Shown in pieces: positions 1-10,871 of a DNA stretch of 64,000 nucleotides. Below the pieces are notes generated by a model. That model searched no databases. It saw nothing but the letters and a program-made list of their open reading frames with translations, and was not told where the DNA came from. Source of the DNA: Sipunculus nudus (Eukaryota; Annelida; Sipuncula; Golfingiida; Sipunculidae); contig CM049308.1 of NCBI GenBank assembly GCA_026874595.1, positions 48,739,327-48,803,326 on the forward strand. Reading direction: 5' to 3'. A program made the position numbers and the translations under genes. The stretch's first letter is position 1; each line of letters starts with the position of its first letter.

Positions 1-363
1 TTCCTATAAACACTGCTGAAATAACTTTCATATGCTGTATGTGTATTGATTTAAGCTATTAAATTTGAAAGCAACTTATATATTCAATTGTGTAATATTG
101 CAAATATTAAACTTTAAAAAATTTGATATAATTAAAAAATTAAGAAATAATTGAAATTATATATATTATCTGCTTTGTTTTTCTACCAGTCTGTCTGTCC
201 TTTTTTTTAAATATTAAGTAATTGTGAAAGAACTTTGTTATCCTGTAAGCAATGTTGAATTAAGTGAAAATCCTTTGTATATACACCATAATAATACAGA
301 GATGTTGTAACTCCCATCATTCCCCCCACCACCACCAAGTCCTTGCATATGTGGACTGGGGAC
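1..363. other. AT-rich sequence, no gene seen
   Basis: Very AT-rich with long A and T runs. No splice-consistent coding segment or recognisable element. Its right end (356-363) is the left copy of the 8-bp target duplication CTGGGGAC. Confidence 0.5.
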
Positions 364-755
364 TAGGGTTGAAACAGGTACAAAATTTTGGACTCGAGTA
401 CCCGATAGGCATTACCTGACTCGGACTTGAGTACTCGTTACCATGGAAACACTGTGAAGATAAAACGAACATCTGTTTACCGATGCAAAATATGCATAAA
501 TTTGACGGCTTAACTTTATTGCAATGAAGGAATAGATATATGTCATAACAAGACCTCGGTTAATTTGACTAGCATATGTTTAGAGCCCTACGCCAGGCTA
601 CGACAATGGATAAACAATCCTACAGACTGTCCTAAAATTTGCAGTAAAATACATATATGCATGTACATACAAGAGTACTAGAGTCCAAATCTTGGACTCG
701 AGTACTCGGTAAGTATTACCCGGACTCGAGTACTCGAGTACCCCTTTCAGCCCTA
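364..755. mobile_element. hAT-like MITE with perfect 8-bp target-site duplication
   Basis: Seen: the left end TAGGGTTGAAACAGGTAC and the reverse complement of the right end, TAGGGCTGAAAGGGGTAC, match at 15 of 18 positions. The element is flanked by identical CTGGGGAC at 356-363 and 756-763. Subterminal repeats rich in CTCGAGTACTC lie near both ends (about 393-440 and 690-740). Known: TAGGG-type inverted ends with 8-bp duplications are typical of hAT transposons; at 392 bp without a transposase this is a non-autonomous copy. Confidence 0.85.
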
Positions 756-763
756 CTGGGGAC

Positions 764-1104
764 ATTAGTTGTATTTCAACTGTATACATTTTATAAAAAA
801 AGAAATACATATACCAGTATTAAATAATATATATTATAAAAAATAGATCAAACTGAACAAATTTGTAAACTACTGAACTGTCAACAATTTATCAAAAAGC
901 CAACCAATGATCACGGTAGTAATAACATCTTATGTTCACTAACTGCTCACATGCTTCAATTTTATCATTAGGGAATGCATGGTTTGGTCGCAAAATATTA
1001 TTTGCAACAATATCTTACTCACCAATTAAAACCAATCATGTCAAGCAGCCAACTTTTCCTCTTACTCTTAGACGTAATGTCCATTTGATCTTATTTTAGA
1101 TTTT
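764..1104. other. AT-rich sequence, nothing recognised
   Basis: No coding pattern, terminal motif or tandem structure was recognised here on either strand. Confidence 0.5.
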
Positions 1105-1160
1105 TACCCTTCAAGGTCAACTTCAGCTGAGCAGAGTGACCGATGGGTCCCTTGTTTTTC
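1105..1160 (+). mobile_element. Isolated 3' end of a family A element
   Basis: The stretch CAGCTGAG...TGACCGATGGGTCCCTTGTTT matches the terminal motif of family A (subterminal CAGCTGAGC, a decayed TGACCCATGGGTCA palindrome, then TTGTT) in plus orientation. No 5' end is present, so it is a truncated fragment. Confidence 0.6.
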
Positions 1161-1715
1161 TTCTTCTCAGTACAATAGATTATATAATTTATTAAAATAA
1201 ATAGGCAAATAATAAAGAAGGACAGCAGACAATAATCAATGTTTTAGTAAATTGGCTGATAAAGAGACATATCAGTGTAAGGTGAAACTCAAGGCAGAGA
1301 TGGTCAAATGTTTGCCAAAAAGAAAATGGCAAAGTACAGAGATGTGGAAAACAAGTTCATTTTAAAAAAGTTGACAAGGCAAAACAAGCATTCCTCAACT
1401 AGGCACTGAAAGAAAGTTAAAAAAATTCATCAAACAACAACCAGTTGCAGATCCAGGAATTTTTTTTTTTTTTTGGGGGGGGGGGGGGGGCACTTATATG
1501 TCAGAGAGTGTTACTTACTGGCATCCAAAACGTGTGTAAATCTGGGGTAGGAGAAGGCAGAGTGGGGTTAGTGGGAAGGACTTTGTAGCCTAGAATGAAA
1601 TCCTTGCATTGAATAATCTAGCATTTTACTCATGGAATATATAACTATGTAATATTTATAAACTTTCAACTATCATTTAACTATACACAGAGGAACAAAC
1701 TTGCTTATAATAAAT
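1161..1715. other. Unclassified sequence with T15/G18 homopolymer tract
   Basis: No gene seen. A run of T directly followed by a run of G lies at about 1459-1490. A 10-bp CAGATCCAGG just before it has an inverted counterpart (CCTGGATCTG) near 3174-3186, which is too little to define an element. Confidence 0.4.
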
Positions 1716-2872
1716 AACAAGTGGCCCATGGGCCATTACGCTCAGCTGAACTTGAAAATACAAAGAGTGTATTTTAAGATGTATTTGAAATATAATTAAC
1801 ATCAAATTTTTAAACGTTTTGAGGGGTACTTCTGAGCCCAATAGCTTGGAGAATATGGGTAACAGAGCCCTAATTTCAGGTTTCCACAGAGATATATTCA
1901 TGAACCTCCTTTGATGTCAAGTTAGAAAATTCCAGGTCCAGCGGATAGGAATTGTGCCATGTTAACAGTTGACAGTTTCATTGCAGGTATAAACAAGTGA
2001 CCCATGGGTCATGACGCTAAGCTGACTGGGAAAAGATTTGCAAATGAAAATTTTATCATCTGAATGGTAGTATATACCTATTCAACTGAAGCATCAAACA
2101 GATTAACCAACAGGCCAAGATTGTGTCTGTATTTATATATCTCAAAAATTGAGAAAAAAAGTGTAAATTAAAAAAAAAAAATACAGGTGGCTCCACCAGT
2201 CTGCAGAAACTAATAAAAACACTTAATGGTCAATATCCATGCAAAGAATCATGGTGATCTCTGCATTAGTTGTTCAGACACTTCAGCTTTTGCATCAAAT
2301 TTTCCATTATTCTGAGGGATACTTTGAAGTCCTATAGCTTGAAGGATTTGGGTAACAGAGACCTAATTTCAGGTTTCCACAGACCCTTTTCATAGGCCTC
2401 CTTTCATGACAAGAATGAAGATTTTAGGTCCAGTTGTTACGATTTGTACCCTGTTGACAGATAACCTTTAAAGGTCTCAAAAATAGAGAAAAAAATGTAA
2501 AAAATTTTTAAAAATTGAGGTGGCGCACCCAATCTGCAGAAACTGATGGAACACCTCATGATCAATATGTATGCCAAAAATCATGACCATCAGTGTTGTA
2601 GTTAATTAGATATTAAAGTTTTTGTATGAAATTTTTGACTATTCTTGGGGGGTTCCTTGGGGCCCCATAACTCGAAGGATATGGGTAACAGAAACCTTAT
2701 TTCTTGTTTCCAAGGAAATTTTTCATGGACCTCTCAGAATGTCTAGTTACAAGATTCTTAGTCCAACGGTTCATTTGTACCTGGTTAACGGACAGACGGA
2801 CGGACAGACGGACATCAGACAAAGACTCAGTGATTACTTTAGCTCAGATGACTTGCAGTCAGCTGAGCTAAA
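1716..2872 (-). mobile_element. Family A (pearl/Helentron-like) elements, two nested copies
   Basis: Seen: two successive minus-oriented ends, AACAAGTGGCCCATGGGCC at 1716 and AACAAGTGACCCATGGGTCA at 1992, followed by two core repeats about 331 bp apart (marked by TCTGCAGAAACT near 2202 and 2533). A GACGGACAGACGG microsatellite lies at about 2788-2815, and the opposite end AGTCAGCTGAGCTAAA stops near 2872. The order of microsatellite, core and hairpin fits pearl-type elements described from bivalves. The first copy (1716-1991) appears truncated by the second. Confidence 0.75.
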
Positions 2873-3214
2873 CACGTATCACAGCAGGCTCAGCTGCCAG
2901 TAAATAAACAATTGCATGTTGATTTTATGTTATAAGATCACTTTTTTCATATCCTTGGTGACATTATCTTTGTTTTATATACCTAACCAAGAAATACTGT
3001 ATTCAGAATACCAAGATTTAAGAATAAAGTTAAATTTTCAATACTGAATGTCAGGTTGAGTGAACGGTCTTATCCTACTGATGTACACGTGTGACCGGCA
3101 CAGCTATACTACCTGTTTTTTTTCCCCCAAGAGGCAAGAACCTTTTGCGGGAGCTCAGCTCCCACATCTACCCCCCTGGATCTGCCATTGACACTAACCA
3201 CCACATTTACAGCA
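2873..3214. other. AT-rich spacer
   Basis: No coding or element-terminal pattern, apart from poly-T/C near 3115-3130. Confidence 0.4.
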
Positions 3215-4160
3215 AATGCTGCTGAAAACTCAGCGATATGACATAATGGTAAAATACTCGCACGGTAAAGAACTTTTACTAGTGCATACTCTGTCTAGAC
3301 TCAACCTCATAACAACAGGCACCATAGCACTTGAGAGGACCATTCATTTAGTATAAGATGGTCAGACAGGAAACTAGATCAGCTAAACAAAGAGACCAAG
3401 GATTACCCAAAGCTGGGGTAATTGCTTGAAACTGTTAACAAAGGTTGGCCTGAGAAAGTGCTGGACCTACTCAAGTCAGTTTGTGGACACTGGATCTTTA
3501 AGGATTTTATTTCTGTGGAAGTATATCAGTATATACTGATGAAAAGCTAACAAATAACTATTCCTAGTTCTATGCAGAAAGGATAATAATTGAATTGTAC
3601 CTCAGCAACCAAGGAGTTGTGAAAGCTCGCCTCAGAGCAAATACCTGTGTTCATTGGAGAGGCATAGACCAAGATATAGGAGATATTCTTAGTCAGATTT
3701 AAAAAGAAACAATATAAAAAAAGCATGATTCCACATGGCCTTCAGTGTTTAATCTTGGTTCAGACTTATTTTATTTCAATGGTCAAGTCTACCTCATGGA
3801 AGCAAGATGACTTTCATGAGGAAGCTGACCTCTGAAACCAGCAGTGCTTTAATAGAAAAACTTAGGACAATCTTCACAGAGCACAATGTACCTGACCTAC
3901 TCTATGGTGATGGAGGCCCTTTTTATCCCAACCTGAACCATTAATTTGATCGTTAACAAAGAAATCAGTGGTTATTCAAACATGTTTTGTCTTTACCAAT
4001 ACCCATAATCAAGTGGTTTAATGAAGAACTATCCAGACCATCAAACTTGTACACGAGAACGCACAGAAAACAGGCATGGATCCTGAATAAGCCCTGTTGT
4101 GTTTAAGATTTACACCTGTAGCTGACAACATTGGGAGCCTAGAAATTTACCCTATTTGGA
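3215..4160 (+). pseudogene. Decayed Ty3/gypsy-type RNase H-integrase fragment
   Basis: Seen, in shifting frames: an RNase H tail with QRYDIMVKYSHGK and TLSRL (near 3225-3310); a spacer with NKGWPEKV and HWIFKDFISVE; an integrase N-terminal pattern QGVVKARLRANTCVHWRGI (from about 3610); LGSDLFYFNGQVYL around the first catalytic Asp (near 3755); a long open piece ending LLYGDGGPF where DNG is expected at the second Asp (about 3905); and TIQTIKLVHENAQKTGMDPE (near 4030-4090). Several stops and frame changes interrupt it and the second acidic motif is altered (DGG). Known: this order is that of retrotransposon pol proteins common in molluscs. It is a dead insertion downstream of the last P450 exon in the window; no LTRs were recognised. 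Confidence 0.85.
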
Positions 4161-5152
4161 ACATTTGGATATAGATCTTCCAGTATGAAGGAGAGGATGA
4201 GAATACTCTCTGGATGCCTTAAAAGAGGGGCAAGACTTTCAGGTGGACAAACAAAGGTAATCAAATCTGTAATGAAATGTGATCTTATGTTGTGCAAACC
4301 CTTATGATAAACAGTTTTTTTCATAATAAGTAATTCTTAAAAGACATATCCAGATTGGAAGCCTTCCTGTTCCTTTGAAGAATTTTGGAGTAGTGGATCC
4401 TGAGCCCTCACAGTCAACTAATATCATTGCCAATGACAGTCATTAAACTGTGAAATCTGTTATTACAGTATTTATCATGATTTTCAGACGTTCCTTGAAA
4501 CTGAACATTTTTTCATATATAAGTAACAAATTTAACATCAAAATGAACCAGCTGATTTCTTTTTATAAGAAAAGGGATACAATAGAACTATACTTTAGTT
4601 CTAAACTATTATTTTGTTGTTTGGTGAAGAACCCCTTTAGCCTGCTTCTGCTTTTTATCTGTAATGTGTCACAGTTAGTAGCAGTCAACTAGTAAAGAGT
4701 TTGCTTCATGTTGAGTCTTGTGTGACCTATGTTTGGTATGACTGGACTTGCAAAATAACATTGCAGCAATCTAACTTTATATGGATACTAGAGTGAAAGT
4801 GTTTATCTGGAATGTTCAGATTTGTAATATTGGCTTGCATTTGCTTGGAGACAAATATTCACATAGCAAAACACCACCATTTAACTATTTTAATGCTTGC
4901 TTTCCCAGTGAGAAGCTAGTAAAGAATTTCCTTGTGACAGACAAGTGTAAATTTTAAACCACAGTAATATTTCACTTTTTTCCATACACAGTAAATGAGG
5001 AGCATATGGTCTTGCTTGATCTGTAATAGCTGTTTATCTGGCCAAAGACTGAGTCTCAGTCTGAGACTGATCAACTTATCTCCTTGTCATAATAATTCCC
5101 CATGGGACTATTTTCCATCAGTTCATGTTTGCTTTTTAAAGAGAACACTTAC
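4161..5152. other. P450 intron sequence, no element recognised
   Basis: Part of the intron following the 5153-5215 exon. The first 250 bp may be further decayed retroelement (a weakly pol-like stretch near 4350-4420). The rest is AT-rich and featureless. No P450 exon was found. Confidence 0.4.
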
Positions 5153-5215
5153 CTGCCAGGACAAAGGTCAAAAAATCATCAATTACATTCTCTTCTGTGA
5201 AGTCTGGATCAATAT
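5153..5215 (-). CDS. CYP46A1-like: CYP46A-like P450, small exon at start of I-helix
   Basis: Seen: 63 bp, acceptor TGATTTGCAG, donor GCAG/GTAAGT. One base from the 13918-14074 exon plus AT makes Asp; 20 codons follow (IDPDFTEENVIDDFLTFVLA) and the last G starts the next codon. Known: this is the acidic linker and front of the I-helix, equivalent to ..DDEGLLDNFVTFFIAG in CYP46A1; the next exon should open with the oxygen-activating (A/G)GxxT region (GHET-like). That exon, the ExxR motif, the PERF region and the Cys haem ligand were searched for in 1-5150 on the minus strand and not found, so the gene runs off the left edge. The upstream intron (5216-13917) is about 8.7 kb. Confidence 0.85.
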
Positions 5216-5818
5216 CTGCAAATCAGAATTAGGTATATATGTCATTAATATAATGCCTTGAATATTATTCTCATATACTTTGATGTATCCTTAGAATAAT
5301 GTCTACATTATTAAAATGTCTTTCCCTTGCAAGACTAGTTATATATGAAAACATTGATTATAATCAAAGAATGAATAATACTTTAAAATGTTAAAATGAT
5401 GTGGCACAGCAGCTCTTCCTGTATTTATCAATGATCCCAAAGAAACTACTTATTTAACTGGATTGATCAACTGAGGCTTCCACCATCAGGAACTAACTTT
5501 CACGAAGTAGCCTAGGCTATAGGGGCCATGCCGTTCAGCTGAATTTGACATACAGGTGATGCATATGATTATTAATTATAAATGTTATGATCTGATGAAA
5601 AATATTTGTCAATTGAGGAAATTGATCAATGGATAAAATGTTTTCCAGAGTGCTCAAAAATCAGGTGTTTTGTCCATAGGCCTTAGACTATACGATACAG
5701 TGATCTTATTTAAGGTTTCCAAGAAAATTTTACCAAGAACTCCCTAGATGCTAAATTTTATGTCCAACTGCTACAATTTGTGTCCATCTTACTTTTCTGC
5801 TAATTGTTCACAGAATAT

Positions 5819-7602
5819 GGGTCACAGTGACCTTATTTAGTGTTAATTCTAAGAAGATTTAATTAAATTAATTAAATTAGAAGTTTCTAGGTCCAACTGC
5901 ACCATTTGTGCCCATCTAACTTAAAGAATGCTAAATTCATGTTCACAGAATATAGTAGCAGTGACCTTATTTTGGTTTCCAAGGATACATTTTAATCAAG
6001 TTCCTGGATCCAACATTTAAGATGATGGCCATGTCTGACTTTCTGGGTGCTCAAAATTTGATTTTCCTCTCATACCTCACAGAATATAGTTCATCATGGT
6101 GTTAAAGGAGATTTGCCCAAGACCACCTTGAATAAGGAGGTGGAAGGTTCCAGGTCCAACTGTTATGATTTTAGCCTACCTGACTTTCACAGTACTAAAA
6201 TCATACTTTTTCCTATAGCTCACAAAATATATGTTACAGTGACTTGTATCAAGATTCAGTGCAAAACCTGTTAAGGACCTCCCTAGATTTTACAATGGGT
6301 AAAACAGTTATGATTTGTGCCCTGTGTAATTGTCTGAGTGCTCAGAATCATATTATTTACCAGTAGCTCAGGTAACCATGGCCTAATTTCAGGTTTCCAA
6401 CAAAGGCATTTTGCCTAGAACCTCCCTGGATGTTGTGTATGATGATTCTCGGCCAGCAGGTGCAATGTATGCCCATTTCACATTTAGAGTGCTCAAATGA
6501 TATCTTTTTCCTATAGCTCGCAGAATATAGGCCACAGTTACCTGACTTCATATTTTCATGGACACTTGCGTGGACCTTAATGATACATTAGAAGATTCTG
6601 GGCCTTAAGAATACAATTTACTTCCTGTCTGACTGTCTGGGTGCTCAAAATCATGTTTTTGGCCAATATAGGTATACAGAATATAGGTAAAAATTAACTA
6701 ATTTCAGGTTTTCTAGGAGATTTGCCTAGAACCTCCAAGGATGTCGTGAAAGAAGATTCTAGGCCTGAGAGATACAATTTGTGCTGATCTGACATTCAAG
6801 GTGGTCTTGTGATAATTTTCCTATAGGTTGCTGAATATAGGTCATGGTGACCTAATTTCATATTTGCATGAACATTTGCCAAAGACCTCCAAGAATGTAA
6901 CATTATAACTGAAATTTCTGGCATTGGGGATGCCATAGTATCCCTAGACATATAAAGCATTCCCCTTCTAAAATAGGCACCCTTCTACTGAAGTATAAAT
7001 TGACACATGACAGGGCCAAGGTCACAAATGTTTGAACTTGTCTGATCTCTTGGTGGAGATTGTTGTGTCTAATTTGAATGGAACAGATGCAGTACTTCAA
7101 AATTATGGGGTTGACCAAAATTCTGTTTCCAAAGATTTGAGAACAGATGGCGTCTTTCACATTGACCTTTGACCTTGTGACCCAAAAAATTGATACAAAT
7201 CTTCACCCATATGCTCACCTATATCTATACATATGTAAAGTATGATAAAGATCAGTGAAATTTTTTTTTAGTTTGCCGCTCACAAGATTTTTCTGTGGCG
7301 ACAGCTGCAGGACTATCATGAAACCATAGTAACCCAACTTTGTCTGAGGATACAATAATTTATTTTTAATGGATACAATTTTTGCCCTGTCTGACTGTCT
7401 GGGTGCTCAAAATCTTATTTCTGGCATGAAGGTCTCTGAATATAGGTCACCATGACCTAATTTAAGGGTCCCAAGGACATTTGCCCAGAACCTCCCTGGA
7501 TGTTCTGGACAAATGGATACAATTTGTTCCCTGTCTGACTTTCTGGGTGCTCAAAATTATGTGTTTGGCCCATAGGTTACAGAATATGGGTCACCATGAC
7601 CT
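5819..7602. promoter_or_regulatory. Four IR3 nuclear-receptor palindromes in one repeat array
   Basis: Perfect AGGTCAnnnTGACCT palindromes lie at 6839-6853 and 7444-7458; GGGTCAnnnTGACCT variants lie at 5819-5833 and 7588-7602. Known: this is the consensus oestrogen-receptor-type inverted repeat with 3-bp spacing. Function is inference only; the sites recur because they belong to the repeat core. Confidence 0.35.
6907..7362 (-). mobile_element. Short family G Helitron-like element nested in family A
   Basis: Left side has the decayed 3' end with hairpin GGCATTGGGGATGCC and the G-family string ATAGTATCCCTAGACATA. The right side ends ACTTTGTCTGAGGATACAA, the G-family 5' end. About 450 bp, much shorter than the copy at 61004-63033. 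Confidence 0.65.
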
Positions 7603-7745
7603 CATTTCATGTTTCAAAGGAGATTGCTCCTTGGATGTACAGTTAAAAGTTCCCAAGTCTAACGTTTAGGATTTGTGCTAAGTTTACGGTCTGATTGATG
7701 CAGGACAAAGGGTGATCCTGATCCCTACAGCTCAGTTAACTTAAG

Positions 7746-8165
7746 CAGCATTTCCATGTGCACGTATATGCCTTTATGAGTATATGTGTGAAAAATTGCT
7801 CATATGATTTTGTAACTGGGGTGTTTCAATGTGTCCTTCAGCATATGTGCGTATATGCGTGAAAATCGCCATAGGAGCCATTTTCATGCATAGGGTCTGC
7901 ATGAACTCAGGGATTCAGGGTAAAATGACATCATTTCACCATTTTTGTGGAAGGCCTGCTTGATCCACTGTACAAATATATAGTTTGCCAGTTCATGCAT
8001 ATACTCACACATGGAAACACACCTATTTTTCACACAAATATGCACATACGCATATACAGGCACATGGAAACGCTGCTTTACAGTCAGCTTAGCTAAAAAT
8101 GGATGAAGCTGTGATTTGCCATGGAACCATTATGGACAGTAAAACCATGCTATGCATTATATGGC
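7746..8165. repeat. Repeat with CATATGCGTATATGCACG inverted segments
   Basis: Two arms (about 7750-7880 and 7975-8060) hold reverse-complementary strings such as TTTCCATGTGCACGTATATG and CACATACGCATATACAGGCA. This suggests a hairpin-forming non-autonomous element. No gene. Confidence 0.45.
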
Positions 8166-9797
8166 GATTTTATTAGCGAACCTGTGAGCTTATGCGATGG
8201 CGGGCATCATCCGTCCGCCGTCAGCCATCCAAGGATGGCTGTCCGCCGTCCATGGCTGTAAGTCAGAAACCATCGGAGCAAGCAGCTCCAAATTACCGAT
8301 AAGAATTAGTCACACGTGAAACTTTGTGCTGTAGAGCTTACTATTGGGTATCTGCATTTATTAAGATTTTATAGAGATAAAGCTTAAAAACCTTTAAAAA
8401 TCTATCTCTGAAACTGTCCAGCTAAATTGTCTAATATTTCACAGAAATGATCCCTAGAACAATCTCTCACAAATTTGTTTAAATGGGCTCCAGTTTGGTG
8501 ATTTTTGCCGAGTTACAGGAGGTTTAACTTAGTCATCTGTATTAAGGATACTAAACTTTAAATCTCAGAAACAGCTTGAGCTGTCATCACCAAATTTTAT
8601 TTCAACAAGGCTTACAGGCCTAATGCGAACCTGTGCAAAGTTTGGGAGTATGAATGGACGTTTATTTTTAAAATTTAATATTGATCCTCTTATGTCCTGC
8701 ATATCTACCTTAGGCATTATGATTCCAGCAAAATGGAAGTTTCTGACCTGCAAATTTCAGACTGGGACATTTTAAAACTAGAATTCGGGCAAAAATTGAA
8801 CTGGAGCCATTCAAACAAATTTGCAAGAGATTGTTCTAGGGATAATTTCTGTTATTAATATTTGACAATTTGGCTGGAAAATTTTGGAGAAGAAAATTTT
8901 TATATCTTTTTTAACTTTTCCTGTATGAAATCTAAGAAAATCAATAAATCAAAACCATTTGAACAAATTTGAATTATCAACATCTAAGGATCATTCATGT
9001 GTGAGAATAAAGAATTTGACCAAGTGGTTATTGAGAAGAAGATCTTTGTAGCCACTGAGCGGAAAGAGGCTGCTTTAACATTTGACTATATTCAGCTTCC
9101 CATAACTCGACCAAAAGTCATTGAACAGAGACAATTTGAACACACTTAAGAAAGCACTACCCGAGGAGCATTTCTGTGCAATATTAAATCATTTGGCTTT
9201 ATGCTTTCAGAGAAGTTTTTTGTAACCCTTTGTATGCCTTGGGCACTGTTGACCCCCATACAAAAAGACCAATGCAGGTGGCGCCACCAATACCTCAATT
9301 TCAGATAAGACTCCAGTGACCAACATTAACAAAATATTTGATGATGATAGCTTCAGCCATTTCTGAGACTGTAATTTTAGCATGCAAATGACTAAGTTCA
9401 ACTTTATGTAACTCAGTCAAAATCACCAAACTGGAACCATTTGAACAAACTTGAGAGGGATTGTTCCAAGGAACATTTCTGTGAAATATTGAGCAATTTT
9501 GCTGGACAGTTTCAGAGAAGAAGATTTTTAAAGGTATTTAAACTTTTTCATGATAAAAATTAAATAAATGCAGACACCCAATAATAAGCTCTAGGGCACC
9601 AAGTTTCATGTGTGACCAATTCTTACATGTAATTTGGACCTGCTTGCTCTGACGGTTTCTGACTTACAGCCAACCTTGGACGGCGGACGGACGACACTGC
9701 GCCATCGCATAAGCTCACAGGTTTGCTAAAAATTAACCTCCATTCATACTCTCAAACTTTGCACAGGTTCGCATTAGGCCTGTAGGCCTTGTTAAAA
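8166..9797. mobile_element. Family D Helentron-like pair in inverted orientation
   Basis: Seen: a forward start TTAGCGAACCTGTGAGCTT at 8167; a reverse-strand 3' end AACAAGGCTTACAGGCC at about 8598; a reverse-strand start ending AGCTCACAGGTTTGCTAA at about 9733; and a forward 3' end CACAGGTTCGCATTAGGCC running to about 9795. The two 3' ends (8598-8665 and 9731-9795) are roughly 65-bp inverted copies, and the two 5' regions are also inverted copies over about 180 bp. One D element seems to have inserted into another head-to-head. A perfect GGTGGCGCCACC lies at 9277. Confidence 0.65.
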
Positions 9798-10871
9798 ATA
9801 AGCACTAGCCTTACACCAAGAATTGCAAACGGCCAAGCACCTCAAGAATCTGCATTACAAGGTCGACTTGGTTTAATAAAACTGCAGTAAGGACAACTTG
9901 GCCTTGTGAACAAAATTATCTTTCAGCAACGGATACATCAGGAAATGTACCTAACATTCCATAAGAACACACAGGTAGGTCAGATCCAGAAAGTCAATAA
10001 TCTGACACAGGCTACACCCAAGAACACATCTTTTAATCTATCACAGTTTTATTTTCTGTATTAATTATTTGGTCGATGAAACAAATCAGAACATCTCAAC
10101 TGATATAAGTAATGACACCTTTTGTTAGACCTGTGAGCAATATAACATGACAGTGACACTTGCACAGCCAGTGAGCCTGTCTATCATTGTGCAACAGTTT
10201 CAGGACCAAGCATTTGGTAAGTTTTTGTACAGACAGTATTGGTCTGAGCCATGTTAGAGTTAGCAGGTTCACTATATGCCACAAGCTTAATAAATTTTGG
10301 ACAATTCTGATCTGAAAACCATTTAAAAAAGCAGAATATACCAGCCAATGCTGAATATGGATATTACCATTGACTGAAATTTTCAAGTGTTCACAATATA
10401 TACCCTCAACAAGAAATATATCACAATGGTTTTCATTTTATTTCACTGAAAAGGATCTGTAATTCCTTCACAACACTCCATCCTATGCATCAACAATGCA
10501 TGCAAATCCCAAAATATGCCTGGATTACTATATGAAGTGACTGAAGAATCCACATTTTAGACCATTCCAGTTGTAAGGTTTCATGTTTGAATGATTTTAA
10601 GTTGCCAAGATGGACTTTCATTGTTCATAGTGAATTAAAGTGGATGGATTCAAGTGAATCAAATTTGTCAAAATTATACACTAATTTCACATATTAAAAA
10701 AAAAATGTTCCCTTTATGATTCAGACAGTATCTAATATTTACCTTAAAGTTAGTTTTTTAATTTTTCAAGACCAAATGTTTCCCTGTGATGACAATAACT
10801 AGCTGGCCAACAGTATACTGGTCAATGGGCCCATGCCAATTTGTAACTAATGTTGAGCCCTGTTAAAATTA
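9798..10871. other. Intron sequence, nothing recognised
   Basis: P450 intron. No coding segment with splice sites, no terminal motif and no tandem structure seen. Open frames here have no similarity I recognise. Confidence 0.4.

Larger units (their letters stand above)
5505..7745 (-). mobile_element. Family A element with about 146-bp tandem cores
   Basis: Seen: a decayed left end GGCCATGCCGTTCAGCTGAA (near 5525), then many diverged copies of a core with the order TGGGTGCTCAAAAT, CACAGAATATAGGTCAC..TGACCTAATTTCAGG and CCTAGAACCTCCCTGGATGT (phased at about 6050, 6484, 6636, 7404 and 7546, spacing about 142-152 bp). The right end is CTACAGCTCAGTTAAC near 7735. The cores contain palindromic AGGTCAnnnTGACCT sites. 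A G-family element interrupts the array at 6907-7362. Orientation follows the family A convention. It lies wholly within the P450 intron. Confidence 0.65.

Noticed and set aside
1446..3190. Transposon bounded by inverted CAGATCCAGG
   Set aside because: Only about 10 bp match and no target duplication; the interval contains other complete elements.
1..5150. Remaining P450 exons (GHET, ExxR, haem Cys)
   Set aside because: No minus-strand segment with these motifs and splice sites was found; they are assumed to lie outside the window.
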